A stretch of DNA of 64,000 nucleotides from Candidatus Obscuribacterales bacterium. Its GTDB lineage: Bacteria; Cyanobacteriota; Vampirovibrionia; Obscuribacterales; Obscuribacteraceae. Of the stretch, positions 17,334 to 26,664 are shown in pieces. The stretch lies in contig JAIELX010000020.1 of the NCBI GenBank assembly GCA_019752635.1, forward strand, positions 117,212-181,211, given 5' to 3'. The translations under genes and the position numbers were made by a program. Below the pieces are notes generated by a model. It had not been told where the DNA came from, did not search any database, and worked only from the letters and a program-made list of their open reading frames with translations. Numbering within the stretch: position 1 is the first letter of the stretch; the number at the start of each line of letters is the position of its first letter.

Positions 17334-18947
17334 ATGAAATTAGCTCGCAAACCGCACGGAGCCGTTCTTTCTTTTATAGTGGCGGCGATTTTCGTCGTAG
17401 TCCTGGTAGGCATAGCTTTCGCGACCTTGCTTATGCTCATCGGCGGCAATAGGCAGGGCACGAACGCCAACGATGCCGGAAACCTGAATGTCGCTAAATG
17501 CGCTCCATTGATTCAGGTCTCCGGGGGGGCCGCCGGAGCGGATTTTCTGGATATCTCGCCGACCAACCGGTTTGATTTGACTAACATCAATCAAGTTTGG
17601 GGCAAGACTCTTCTGATAAATCTCAATGAGCAGGCGATGCAGCAGCAGGGGCTGAGCACGTCCGCATCCAGCGCTAATGCCGCTCAAGTTTGGGCCCGAG
17701 CGCAGAGCATTAGCAGGAGCTTGAGCAGAGCTCTCAATACAAGGTCCACGAAGGAAGGTTTCCATCAGAATGTTGCCGATCGCAATCGAGTGAACATGCT
17801 TACTCTTGAGAAATCGGTAGATGTCTCGGGAGACTGGCGCACGTCCTGTATGAATCGAGGCACGGAGAGCAATCTGAATTTTCTTGATTCACAGCTGCCC
17901 CCCGGTATTACCGAGGCATCGCTGGGGACTCCGACCGTTGTGAAAACCGACTCAAAGACCGGTCAGCAGAGAAAGTTCTGGATGGGATACCGTGGGATCA
18001 GAGCGGCCGGAAGGTTCATTAACTTCGTTCCTTTTGAGTTTGAAGGCGCCCCTCACCATGTTTCGCTGAAACCTTTCGTTGCCAATACACTTGCTAAACG
18101 TCCGATGCCAACGTGGACAAACCCGGTGCCTAATGCTTTCGAGTCCGTGGCATTTGTCGACGATGCGGGGGCTCGCAGACACACTTTTGATTCGGTGGCT
18201 CTGTCCCATGTTAGGACGCGTACAACTCCGCAGGTTCCGGACGGGTTTATTCGCTTTCGCCTGGGCCAGGACACTATGAGGTACGTCTATCGTCTTGCCG
18301 GGGACCATCACCTTGGAGGATGGAAGTATCCGGGAGTAAATACGCTTCCGAAATTGGACCCGGGACCTTATTCAGACACTAACATTGCCGACCCTACTTA
18401 TCCCACTTCGTATTTCAAGCTCGCATTTTCCTATGGGCACCAGTACCACGATCCCGCAAACGGCAATGAACCCACGCTTTTTATGGCTCTGTTCGGAATG
18501 GGCGACCCCGATGACCTGAGTGTTTATGGCAATCTCAGAAACATGCTGCGAACTCGAGCAAACCAGATTAAACCAGGCACTACATGGCAGCAGATTGCTG
18601 CTCTCTTGCATGCAACTTCTATCAGGAACAATCGAGGACCTTTCAAGTTAAAGTTAGTGGGCTCAAACTTGGCTATCGTTCCCGATTCAGATCTATCGGC
18701 TGTTGCCGACGGTAGAACTGTGCGAACGGTCAATGGTTCAATCACCGATTCTCCAAATAAGTTGCATTTTGTCGAACATGTTTTTCCCGTTGGTCCGATC
18801 CCCCACGGCATGACAATTCAGAAGTTTCACAAGACCGAGTGGACTCATCACGTTGATATGACGCCGGGAACCGGTGCCAACAAAGCGCTTTTAGACATTC
18901 TGCAGGACGACGACGCTGTCGGGACTTTTGGTCCGACCCCGCCATAA
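17334..18947 (+). CDS. TadE/TadG-like membrane-anchored protein
   Basis: 537 residues from ATG 17334, chosen for GGAG 7 bases upstream; the frame is open to 17241. The N terminus is a single helix (HGAVLSFIVAAIFVVVLVG) followed by NANDAGNLNVAK, which parallels the hydrophobic segment and AADAAALA stretch of TadG-like pilus-assembly proteins. The remaining ~470 residues are extracytoplasmic, with many Asn/Pro/Gly turns, two DPxNGNEP-like loops and no recognised catalytic motif. No tadA, tadB or flp gene is in the window, so a pilus role is only a hint. Confidence 0.78.
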   Translation: MKLARKPHGAVLSFIVAAIFVVVLVGIAFATLLMLIGGNRQGTNANDAGNLNVAKCAPLIQVSGGAAGADFLDISPTNRFDLTNINQVWGKTLLINLNEQAMQQQGLSTSASSANAAQVWARAQSISRSLSRALNTRSTKEGFHQNVADRNRVNMLTLEKSVDVSGDWRTSCMNRGTESNLNFLDSQLPPGITEASLGTPTVVKTDSKTGQQRKFWMGYRGIRAAGRFINFVPFEFEGAPHHVSLKPFVANTLAKRPMPTWTNPVPNAFESVAFVDDAGARRHTFDSVALSHVRTRTTPQVPDGFIRFRLGQDTMRYVYRLAGDHHLGGWKYPGVNTLPKLDPGPYSDTNIADPTYPTSYFKLAFSYGHQYHDPANGNEPTLFMALFGMGDPDDLSVYGNLRNMLRTRANQIKPGTTWQQIAALLHATSIRNNRGPFKLKLVGSNLAIVPDSDLSAVADGRTVRTVNGSITDSPNKLHFVEHVFPVGPIPHGMTIQKFHKTEWTHHVDMTPGTGANKALLDILQDDDAVGTFGPTPP

Positions 18948-18975
18948 GCTTTTCCTCGACGTGTGCGGTTGCGGC

Positions 18976-19011
18976 AACAATGCGCTCTTGCTTCTGCAAG
19001 GGCGCATTGTT
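18976..19011. terminator. Long hairpin between convergent genes
   Basis: 16-bp stem with one T-G pair (18976-18991 with 18996-19011), loop TTCT. It lies between the stops at 18947 and 19027. U-tracts are absent on both sides, so it may end transcription inefficiently or act as an RNA 3'-end stabiliser. Confidence 0.55.
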
Positions 19012-19026
19012 CAATCATTCTGGAGT

Positions 19027-19707
19027 TTAGCGTTCGCTGTTGTCCCAAGTGTAGCCGGTGCCGTGCACGGTTTTGATACGCGAAGGTTTGCCGGTGGTAT
19101 CGATTTTGTCGCGAAGCTTTTGCACGTACTTACGCACCACATCTGCCGTTGCTTCGGAATCAGTAGGCCAGACGCGCTGCAGGATAAAATCGGACGACAA
19201 CGTTACGTTTGGATGGCGAAGAAAGACATTGAGTAAACTGAACTCGCGCGGGGAGAGTCTGAGAATCTTGCCGTCTTTGGTTACCTGATAGTTATTCATG
19301 TTCACTTTCAGCTCGCCGCAGCAGACCACGTTTTCAACATCGGCTGCCGGGCGTCGCAGTAGTGCTTTTATTCTGGCGAACAACTCTTTTTGATGAAATG
19401 GCTTCGTCAGATAATCATCCGCGCCGCTTTCAAAACCCATAACTTTGTTTTCGATGTTTGCCAGTCCCGTTAGCATCAGAACCGGTGTGGATGCACCTTT
19501 TGCCCGAAGCTTCTGAAGCAGATCCAGTCCCGTTGTGTCGGGCAAGTTCCAGTCTAGTATGACCAGGTCATAGGAACCGACTCGAAGATAATCCATGGCG
19601 TCCTCGCCGTTTCCCGCGCAGTCCACCATATGTTTCTCTGTTTCGAGCCAGTGCCTCAATTCTCCGACGAGAGACTCATCATCTTCGACGAGCAGCAATT
19701 TACCCAT
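19027..19707 (-). CDS. OmpR-family response regulator (second cassette)
   Basis: 226 residues; GGAG 8 bases before the ATG. Receiver with LVEDD, phospho-acceptor Asp52 (VILDWNLP), LTKPF lysine; winged helix in the C-terminal 95 residues (SPREFSLLNVFLRHPN, KYVQKLRDKID, HGTGYTW). It is divergent from the histidine kinase at 20100, exactly as the regulator at 4705 is from its kinase, and is clearly paralogous to it. Here no Ser/Thr kinase follows; the neighbour downstream is convergent. Confidence 0.94.
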   Translation of the reverse strand: MGKLLLVEDDESLVGELRHWLETEKHMVDCAGNGEDAMDYLRVGSYDLVILDWNLPDTTGLDLLQKLRAKGASTPVLMLTGLANIENKVMGFESGADDYLTKPFHQKELFARIKALLRRPAADVENVVCCGELKVNMNNYQVTKDGKILRLSPREFSLLNVFLRHPNVTLSSDFILQRVWPTDSEATADVVRKYVQKLRDKIDTTGKPSRIKTVHGTGYTWDNSER

Positions 19708-20099
19708 AATGACTCCGCTGAAGGCTATCGTCTAACTACCCTGGCTCAGTCGGTGCTAAACGATAGCGCGTTCTCCCGCTTTGTCGTTAATCGTGTGCCT
19801 TCTTGACCTTGGTCGCGCACGGTGTCGGTTCAGTATCAACAGCTACCTGCCGGTGGCTGTTCCATTCATCGAAGCTGGACCACTGCCTGCTTTTAGGGAC
19901 TTTCGTGTACGGAATCTTCACAAAAATGCTCCAAACTGCGTCGATAAGCGTTGGAGAATAAGTCATGCAGAGTACCCTGAGCAGTCCAGCCAAGCGCGAA
20001 AGGTTTGACAAGACACCGGATACGGGCATAACGGTACGAAGAAGTGTCCAGCAGGGAAGAAAGCATGACTCGGGCGGGAAGAGAATCGGGAAGGCAAGC
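19708..20099. promoter_or_regulatory. Divergent intergenic region of the second cassette
   Basis: 392 bases without a supported gene if the kinase starts at 20100 (the frame is open from 19965). It must contain the promoters for both the regulator and the kinase-TPR operon. I saw no consensus -35/-10 pair or clear operator repeats. Confidence 0.4.
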
Positions 20100-21977
20100 A
20101 TGAAGGGCGGACCTCCTTCCTCGTTGCCTGGCACCCTTGCTCAGAAGGGACTTCTGATCGTAGGGTTGCCTACGGTTCTCCAGCTTGCGTTTCTGGGCAT
20201 GATCATGGTTCAGAATCACGATTTGGAACGCGCAACCAACAATGAGCGACATTATCGCGAGCTGCTAACTTCTGTCGGCCAGATGGCTCTTGAATCGTTT
20301 CAGGTGTGCGGTCATCTGAATAATTTGATGAGCAAGCCGGACAAAGCTTCGCTGATGGCCGTCGGTGCCAACATCAAAAATCTTGAGGAGCAGACCGCCG
20401 CAATCAGAACTGCTGCGAGTTTCGACCCTGACACAGCGAAGATTTGCATTGACTTTGGAAAGACCGCAGATGAACTCCAGGATATTTTCAAGAACAGTAC
20501 CAGCATTCTGTTCGCGGGGCTGAACAGAGAAAGCGCGGTTGAACTTTATGACTACCGGCAGCGGTTTCAAGTCGTTGTGCCCCAGTTTCTTGAGCAACAC
20601 GGACAGTTGTTGAATCTGTCGCTCAGGCTATCACAGCGGGTTTCGGAGCTTCAAGAGAGGCGTCGCGCCATTCAACGCCAGTGGATTCTTGGTGCGGCGA
20701 TTACCAGTTCTGCTCTGTGTATTCTTATCGGCATGTTGTTTAGTCGCGAGATTCGTTCTCGTCTGGCAGTGATCAAAAGTAACACCTTGCTGCTAGGCAC
20801 GGGAAAGACGCTCTTACCCCCGGTGGGCGGACAGGACGAGATAAGAGATCTTGATGAGACATTTCGTCGGATGGCAGCGGCCCTTGATGAAGCAAAAGAG
20901 AAGGAGCGTGCCCTCGTAACCGAATCGCAGGACATGATTTGTTCTCTAGATTTGCAGGGGCGCTTCAATTTGTTCAATCCCGCTACGTCCGCGATTCTGG
21001 GTGTCAACCAGGACGCGCTGTTCGGCAGTAGTTTTAGCGATTTTGTTGCGCCGTCGTCGCTGGAATCGTTAAGAATGGCTCTTGAACAGGCGATGGAGAG
21101 CCCTCAACTGGTTGAGTTGGCAACTTCGAATCCCGATGCCGGCGCCAAATTCCTTTCCGTAAATATTAACTGGTCGGAACGGCAACAATACTTCTTTGTC
21201 GCAGCTCACGACATTACTCGTCGAAAAGAGTTGGAGCAGAAGCAGCGCGATCTTTACGCGATGATTGCGCACGATGTGCGCAGTCCACTTATGTCTGCAA
21301 AGGCGTCTATAGAACTCACGATTATGGGCGTAGCCGATGACAAGCAACGCCTGCAAAAGGCTGAGCGCAGTATTGATCGGGTAACCCATTTGATCAACGA
21401 TTTGTTGGATATGGAGAAACTGCAGTCCGGAAAATTTGAGATTTGCGCTGATAAGTGCAGCTCGTCTGAGGTTGTTAACTCAGCTATCGATTCTGTGCAG
21501 GGGCTGGTCGAGAGCAAGCAGCTTCAGCTTCATCTGAGCGTGCAGGATACTGTGATGTATGCGGATCGAGAGCTGCTTACTCGGGTTCTGTTCAATTTGT
21601 GTTCAAATGCGATCAAGTTTAGCCCCACCGGTGGTGCTCTCTATGTGGAGTGCGTCGCCGACCGCAGTGAGGCTCGGTTTCGTGTGAAAGACGAAGGGTC
21701 CGGCATTAGCGAGAGCGATCAGCTGCAGTTGTTTGGAAAGTTTGTGCAAGTAGGAACCCATAATAAAACGAGCGGACCGACAAAGGGAACAGGGCTTGGA
21801 CTTGCAATTTGCAAAATGATAGTTGAAGAGCATGATGGAAAGATTGGCGTGACATCGCAGTTGAACAAGGGCAGTGAGTTTTGGTTTTCCATCCCTCTTG
21901 TCGAAGCTTGTTCACCCCCGGCGGACGACGATTGTGATTCCAAAATTGACTTGCCTTGTGAATTGGTGACGGGCTGA
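20100..21977 (+). CDS. Membrane sensor histidine kinase with PAS domain
   Basis: 625 residues from ATG 20100 (GGAAGG upstream); the frame is open to 19965 but the extra 45 residues are basic and low-complexity. Order: helix (QKGLLIVGLPTVLQLAFLG), about 170-residue exterior sensor, second helix near 200-220, HAMP-like region ending in DLDETFRRM, PAS domain about 265-375 (DMICSLDLQGRFNLFNPA), HisKA with His391 (IAHDVRSP), HATPase with NLCSNAIKF, DEGSGIS and GTGLGLAI. Same N-terminal motif and layout as the kinase at 5578, plus a PAS insertion. Its stop overlaps the next start (TGATG). Confidence 0.94.
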   Translation: MKGGPPSSLPGTLAQKGLLIVGLPTVLQLAFLGMIMVQNHDLERATNNERHYRELLTSVGQMALESFQVCGHLNNLMSKPDKASLMAVGANIKNLEEQTAAIRTAASFDPDTAKICIDFGKTADELQDIFKNSTSILFAGLNRESAVELYDYRQRFQVVVPQFLEQHGQLLNLSLRLSQRVSELQERRRAIQRQWILGAAITSSALCILIGMLFSREIRSRLAVIKSNTLLLGTGKTLLPPVGGQDEIRDLDETFRRMAAALDEAKEKERALVTESQDMICSLDLQGRFNLFNPATSAILGVNQDALFGSSFSDFVAPSSLESLRMALEQAMESPQLVELATSNPDAGAKFLSVNINWSERQQYFFVAAHDITRRKELEQKQRDLYAMIAHDVRSPLMSAKASIELTIMGVADDKQRLQKAERSIDRVTHLINDLLDMEKLQSGKFEICADKCSSSEVVNSAIDSVQGLVESKQLQLHLSVQDTVMYADRELLTRVLFNLCSNAIKFSPTGGALYVECVADRSEARFRVKDEGSGISESDQLQLFGKFVQVGTHNKTSGPTKGTGLGLAICKMIVEEHDGKIGVTSQLNKGSEFWFSIPLVEACSPPADDDCDSKIDLPCELVTG

Positions 21978-23386
21978 TGTCGGGGCTACGTCGAGCTGCG
22001 GTCGGTCTGCTGGTGAGTTCTCAGCTCATATTTCTATTGCCCGTCTGTTACCGCTCGGCCACAAGATTCGATGATCAACCCGCTACCAATTTTGCAATCG
22101 CAGCGGCTGCCACAAAGGCTCCTGAAATGTCTGCCGCTGAGATCGCCGCAAGAAGGTCCGTGGGGAAACTTATGAAAGAAGGACTGTACGATGAGGCTGT
22201 GATTCGTGCTAAGGCTGTCTCAATTCAATTCAATTGTCCTGAGTTCTACTTCAATAACCTGGGAGCTGTTTGCCTGAAGAGATGCAACTACCAGGGTGCG
22301 GTCGACGCTTATGAGGCCTCGCTGCGAGTTGTACCGAACAACCTCTCTGTCGAGACCGCTCGCAATCGGTCTCTTGCGTATGTGGGCATGATGTCCTTCA
22401 CATCGCTTTGGAGCGACACCGATTCTAAGCTCAGAGACGTTGAGCGCCGCTTGGCGAAAAGCAAGCAAGTTTACTGGCTCTACTACGTTGCTGAAGAATA
22501 TTTGAAAGAGCATCCGGAGGACCAGCGGATCATGGTTTTTCTGGCCAGTCAATCCTATGGGTCTATCCTGTACCAGAACCTGATGACCCGCATTGACCCT
22601 CATGTGCGCGATGATAAGCCGCTTCTTGAGGCTGAAACTCTGGTGCGTTCAGGCGCGATGAAGGAAGTGTTGCCTGTGATAACGCAAGTCCTTCACCGCA
22701 GAAAAAGCGGCTTTGCGTACGCTCTCCTTGCTACCGCTCTGGCTTCTCGCAAACGAAAAGACGAGGCGCGCAGGGCAATTGCTAAGGCGATTGCCTATGC
22801 ACCGGATACACCGCGAATCGATACGGCCGAAGGCATCTGCCTGATGCTGGAGAAAAAATATGAGGAAGCTATAAAACGCTTCGACAGATATCTTGAGATT
22901 GACCCTAATGACAGTGTCGCAATGAACAAGAAAATTGAGGCTTTGCTGTTGCTTGGGCGTGAGCGCGAAGCATCTGCGTTAATGGAAAAGGGCGGCCTCG
23001 GAAAAATTGGGACGCCGAAGTTCTTGCTAAGCCTCCACAACTACTACGGTGGCGTCTTCAAAATGAAGGAAGCCTTGCGCTGCCTCGATCTAGCCATTGA
23101 GCTCGAGCCGAAGAATCCCTTACACTATTATAGACGGGCTGATGACGAGGCCGCTTTGTGGCTCTTTCAGGAGAGTCTGGCGGACTGTAACATTGCGCTG
23201 AAACTCAATCCGCAATACACCGAGGCAAAGAAACTTAAGCAAAAATGCGAGCAAGAAATTGCGCGGGCCAATGGACCGATAGAAAAGGGGCTCAAAGGTC
23301 TGACAACGGTGGCCGGCCTTGCAGGAGACCGAAAGTTTCAGCAGGGCACGAATGAATCTAGGGGCATCAAATCTAGCTCAAAGTAG
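21977..23386 (+). CDS. Exported TPR protein of the second cassette
   Basis: 469 residues, ATG overlapping the kinase stop by one base. The N terminus has a signal-peptide or anchor helix (AAVGLLVSSQLIFLLPVC). TPR units follow from about residue 65 (CLKRCNYQGAVDAYEASLRV), with the clearest near 255-330 (KKYEEAIKRFDRYLEIDPND) and 360-420 (FKMKEALRCLDLAIELEPKN). It occupies the same slot as the TPR gene at 7074. Its 3' end overlaps the convergent proC by 14 bases. Confidence 0.88.
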   Translation: MSGLRRAAVGLLVSSQLIFLLPVCYRSATRFDDQPATNFAIAAAATKAPEMSAAEIAARRSVGKLMKEGLYDEAVIRAKAVSIQFNCPEFYFNNLGAVCLKRCNYQGAVDAYEASLRVVPNNLSVETARNRSLAYVGMMSFTSLWSDTDSKLRDVERRLAKSKQVYWLYYVAEEYLKEHPEDQRIMVFLASQSYGSILYQNLMTRIDPHVRDDKPLLEAETLVRSGAMKEVLPVITQVLHRRKSGFAYALLATALASRKRKDEARRAIAKAIAYAPDTPRIDTAEGICLMLEKKYEEAIKRFDRYLEIDPNDSVAMNKKIEALLLLGREREASALMEKGGLGKIGTPKFLLSLHNYYGGVFKMKEALRCLDLAIELEPKNPLHYYRRADDEAALWLFQESLADCNIALKLNPQYTEAKKLKQKCEQEIARANGPIEKGLKGLTTVAGLAGDRKFQQGTNESRGIKSSSK

Positions 23387-24227
23387 ACTTGACCTTGACC
23401 GGAGCGGCGTTCTGCGTGTTTACCAGTTCCCTCGCTCGCTCTGCGGCTTTAACTACGGCCTTGATTAGAGTGACCCTGAGCTTGCCTTCTTCCAGTTCGA
23501 GCAAACCGTCTATGGTGCAACCTGCGGGAGTGGTAACCATGTCTTTCAGCAGCGCGGGATGCGCGTTCGACTCCAGTACCATGCGCGCTGCGCCCAGCAT
23601 GGTCTGAGAAGCCAGAAGCGTAGATGTTTCGCGCGGAATGCCGAGCTTAACGCCTGCTTCCGCCAGCGATTCGATAACAACGTAGAGATAGGCCGGACCG
23701 CTGGCAGAAAGCGCGGTTACTCCGTCCATCAAAGATTCGTCAACGAACACTGTTTCCCCGACGCACTTAAATATGGATTCGGCTTCGTTCTTGTGCGACT
23801 GATTTGCATATAGTCCCATGCAAAGTCCTGTCATGCCGGCGTTGATTACGGAGGGGGTATTGGGCATGGCGCGCACTACTGGAATGTTCTTGGTCAAGCG
23901 ATCTTGCACAAATTTGGTGGTGACTGATGCTGCCACCGAAATGACGAGCTGGTCCGGCTCCAGGTCATCGGCAATCTCTTGAAGCACGCGATCCATATTT
24001 TGTGGCTTCACCGCAAGTATGATCACCTCGGCGTTGCGAGCGACTTCTCTGTTATCCAAGCTAGATTCTATGCCCAGTCGCTCTCTTACGCGCTCAATCG
24101 ATTTCTCTTGACCCACGCTTCCTGAGATGTTGCTTGCAGTTAGATTACCCTTCCTCAGTAATCCGGCAATCAGCGCTTCGCCCAGTTTACCGACGCCGAT
24201 AACGGCAAGCTTGTATTTTCGTGCCAT
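23373..24227 (-). CDS. proC: Pyrroline-5-carboxylate reductase
   Basis: 284 residues. Catalyses the last step of proline synthesis, NAD(P)H-dependent reduction of pyrroline-5-carboxylate. Rossmann N terminus (LAVIGVGKLGEALIAGLL), AVKPQNM, VRAMPNTP, and the substrate-binding SGPAY and MVTTPAGCTIDGL motifs are all intact. GAGGGA lies 7 bases before the ATG. proB and proA lie 2.4 kb upstream on the same strand, separated by a metal ATPase. Confidence 0.96.
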   Translation of the reverse strand: MARKYKLAVIGVGKLGEALIAGLLRKGNLTASNISGSVGQEKSIERVRERLGIESSLDNREVARNAEVIILAVKPQNMDRVLQEIADDLEPDQLVISVAASVTTKFVQDRLTKNIPVVRAMPNTPSVINAGMTGLCMGLYANQSHKNEAESIFKCVGETVFVDESLMDGVTALSASGPAYLYVVIESLAEAGVKLGIPRETSTLLASQTMLGAARMVLESNAHPALLKDMVTTPAGCTIDGLLELEEGKLRVTLIKAVVKAAERARELVNTQNAAPVKVKSTLS

Positions 24228-24441
24228 GAATCATCCCTCTATCGTCAAGAGTCTGTGGTGGCTTCCACTGGCTGTCGAGCAACCCCTACCTGTGCCACGC
24301 CCCGATAAGATACCCCGTTCGGCGCCAAGAGTCGAGCGTGCAAATCTTGTTTTTCTATACAGTCTGGGACCTTTTGGCTGGAGATGGAGTCATCTTGCTG
24401 AGAAAAATGCTCTAGTGCCCATTCAGCGCTGACACTGATCA

Positions 24442-26403
24442 TCAAGATGCCGAAATCGGAGCCCCATTCGGCCACAGATCATGAATCACGCGTGGAGGAA
24501 AAGCGGCCCGCAAGGCATTGAGTACGGAAAGAATGTCTATGACTTCCTGAAGAATGGCGCCATTGACGGGACTTAAATGTCCAGTTGATGCAAAAATCAT
24601 TCCGATGGCGCTTAGCGTCATGCCGCCGACTGCGCTTTGGATGGCGATCATTCGCATCCGGCGGCTGATGTGCATGAACTCATCTACTTTCTCAAGAGAG
24701 TTATCCATAATGACGACTCCCGCCGCTTCGGCGGTTACTTCGCTATTCCGCCCTATTGCCATTCCGACAGTAGCAGCCATCATGTATGGTGCGTCGTTGA
24801 TGCCGTCTCCCACGTAGAGGGTCTTGGCCGCCAGTGTTTCCTTCCGCACTATTGAAAGCTTTTCTTCTGGACTTTGCTGTGCGAATATTTCGGTTATTCC
24901 TACCAACTTCGCCAGGTAGCGAACTTCAGACTCCCGATCTCCGGACACTATCATCACCCGCGAAAAGTCATGCTTGGGTCCGAGGTGACTTACAAAGGAG
25001 CTGCTTTCGGCACGTGGCGCATCACGAAAGCGATAAGCTGCTGCGTACTTCCCGTCGATCACCACAAGGCACTCGAGTCCGCCTGCGACAGGAGGAAGCT
25101 GCTCTCCCCCCTCAATCTGTTGTGTTCCGAGCTGCTTGCGACTGGTGATTTGTACCTGCCTCCCGGACACTGTTCCTTGCAATCCCTTTCCGGGTGGCTC
25201 GCTGACCTCGGTGCACTCAGGCACCACTATCCCTTCTTCCTTCGCCGCAGCAAGAATCGCGCGCGCAAGAGGATGTTTAGAGTAACCCTCCAGGCTGGCC
25301 ACCAGCGTCAGTACTTCTTCTCTCTCGAATTGCGGAGCTATCAGTTGTTCGGTGAGCTTCGGCTCTCCATAAGTTAACGTCCCTGTTTTGTCGAAAATCG
25401 CGGTTCGACACTCGGCGATTTGTTCGAGCACAACGGGGCTCTTGACGATAATGGCTCGACGAGCGCAAAGGGAGATTGAGCCGATGATAGCAATCGGTAT
25501 TGCAATCAGTAACGGGCAAGGCGTGGCGATAACCAGAACAGCAAGGAAGCGGACGGGGTCCCCGGTAACAGCCCATGCGACGGAAGCTACCGTCAGTGCT
25601 AAAGGAGTGTACATCGCGCCCAATCTATCGCCGAGCCGTCGCAATTGAGGCTTCTTGTCCTCTGACTCGCGCATAACTTCCATAATTTTGGCGTAACGCG
25701 AATCGGCGACGCGCTTGGTTGTGCGAATGGTGAGAGCTGATTCTCCGTTTATGGCGCCGGAGATCACGTTCGATCCTGAGGTTTTGGTAATCTGGAAAGG
25801 CTCACCGGTCAGGTAAGACTCGTCCATCACGCCATGTCCATCGATCACGACACCGTCGACCGGGCAAATTTCGTGCGGGTAGACCACTAGCGTGTCGCCT
25901 ACGTCCACGTCTTGAAGCGCGACATCCGTGATTTCCGATTCCCTTTTGCGGTGGGCGATTGAAGGCATGCGTCTGGCTAGTGCGGCCAATACCGACGAGG
26001 CGCTGCGCAACGCGTACTTTTCCAACGCTTCACCGCCGGCGAGCATTAAGACGATAATCGAGCCTGCCAGGTATTCGCCCAACAAGATCGAGGTAATTAT
26101 GGAAATGCCGCCCAAAAGATCGGAACCGAATTCTTTTTGCACGAGCTTTCGAATAAGGTCGTAAAGCAGCGGTAGACCGCCGAGAATAAGCGTGGCTAGC
26201 AAAGGAATCTGATAATCGTCGGATTTGGCTTGGAAGCCAAAACGGAGCGACATGTGCACAATGATTGCAATTACGGAAAGAACCGCGATTATCGTTGATC
26301 TTTGCTGCCAGAGAGCGAAAATCGAATTCTGCGATCTGATCCTTGTGGGGCTCAGGTCAGGCTTTGTCAACTTATCCGAGCGATGTTCCGTTGAAATCTT
26401 CAT
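24442..26403 (-). CDS. P1B-type heavy-metal-transporting ATPase
   Basis: 653 residues. Seen: about six membrane helices (pairs near 35-80, 95-130, 265-310, plus C-terminal), TGEPF, phosphorylation site DKTGT (Asp338), GDGINDAPYM. The ion-binding membrane motif is TPCP (Cys296) rather than CPC, and there is no N-terminal HMA or His-rich metal domain. Metal specificity therefore cannot be assigned; the motif type occurs in zinc/cobalt and in poorly characterised groups. GGAG precedes the ATG closely. It lies alone between proC and proA with no metal regulator near. Confidence 0.92.
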   Translation of the reverse strand: MKISTEHRSDKLTKPDLSPTRIRSQNSIFALWQQRSTIIAVLSVIAIIVHMSLRFGFQAKSDDYQIPLLATLILGGLPLLYDLIRKLVQKEFGSDLLGGISIITSILLGEYLAGSIIVLMLAGGEALEKYALRSASSVLAALARRMPSIAHRKRESEITDVALQDVDVGDTLVVYPHEICPVDGVVIDGHGVMDESYLTGEPFQITKTSGSNVISGAINGESALTIRTTKRVADSRYAKIMEVMRESEDKKPQLRRLGDRLGAMYTPLALTVASVAWAVTGDPVRFLAVLVIATPCPLLIAIPIAIIGSISLCARRAIIVKSPVVLEQIAECRTAIFDKTGTLTYGEPKLTEQLIAPQFEREEVLTLVASLEGYSKHPLARAILAAAKEEGIVVPECTEVSEPPGKGLQGTVSGRQVQITSRKQLGTQQIEGGEQLPPVAGGLECLVVIDGKYAAAYRFRDAPRAESSSFVSHLGPKHDFSRVMIVSGDRESEVRYLAKLVGITEIFAQQSPEEKLSIVRKETLAAKTLYVGDGINDAPYMMAATVGMAIGRNSEVTAEAAGVVIMDNSLEKVDEFMHISRRMRMIAIQSAVGGMTLSAIGMIFASTGHLSPVNGAILQEVIDILSVLNALRAAFPPRVIHDLWPNGAPISAS

Positions 26404-26664
26404 TACTCCAATTAGACTGATGGATTTTCAGAGTAGTTTATTACGCGGACCTTTGGAAGCACAATGGCGATTGGTTCGTGGCAATGTAAGTTAGAGGACA
26501 CTAAGTCGCCCGGCTTTGAGCCTTGTTCTAGCACCAATGTCGATTTGGATCGCAGTATTCAGGAGCCAGGACTTCGATAGCGGAGGCATGCGTAGAGACC
26601 GTACCGGTAGGAGCCCCAAGAAGTGTGTTTACCTGTTGAACTGCGCAGTCAACGGAGACCGCTG

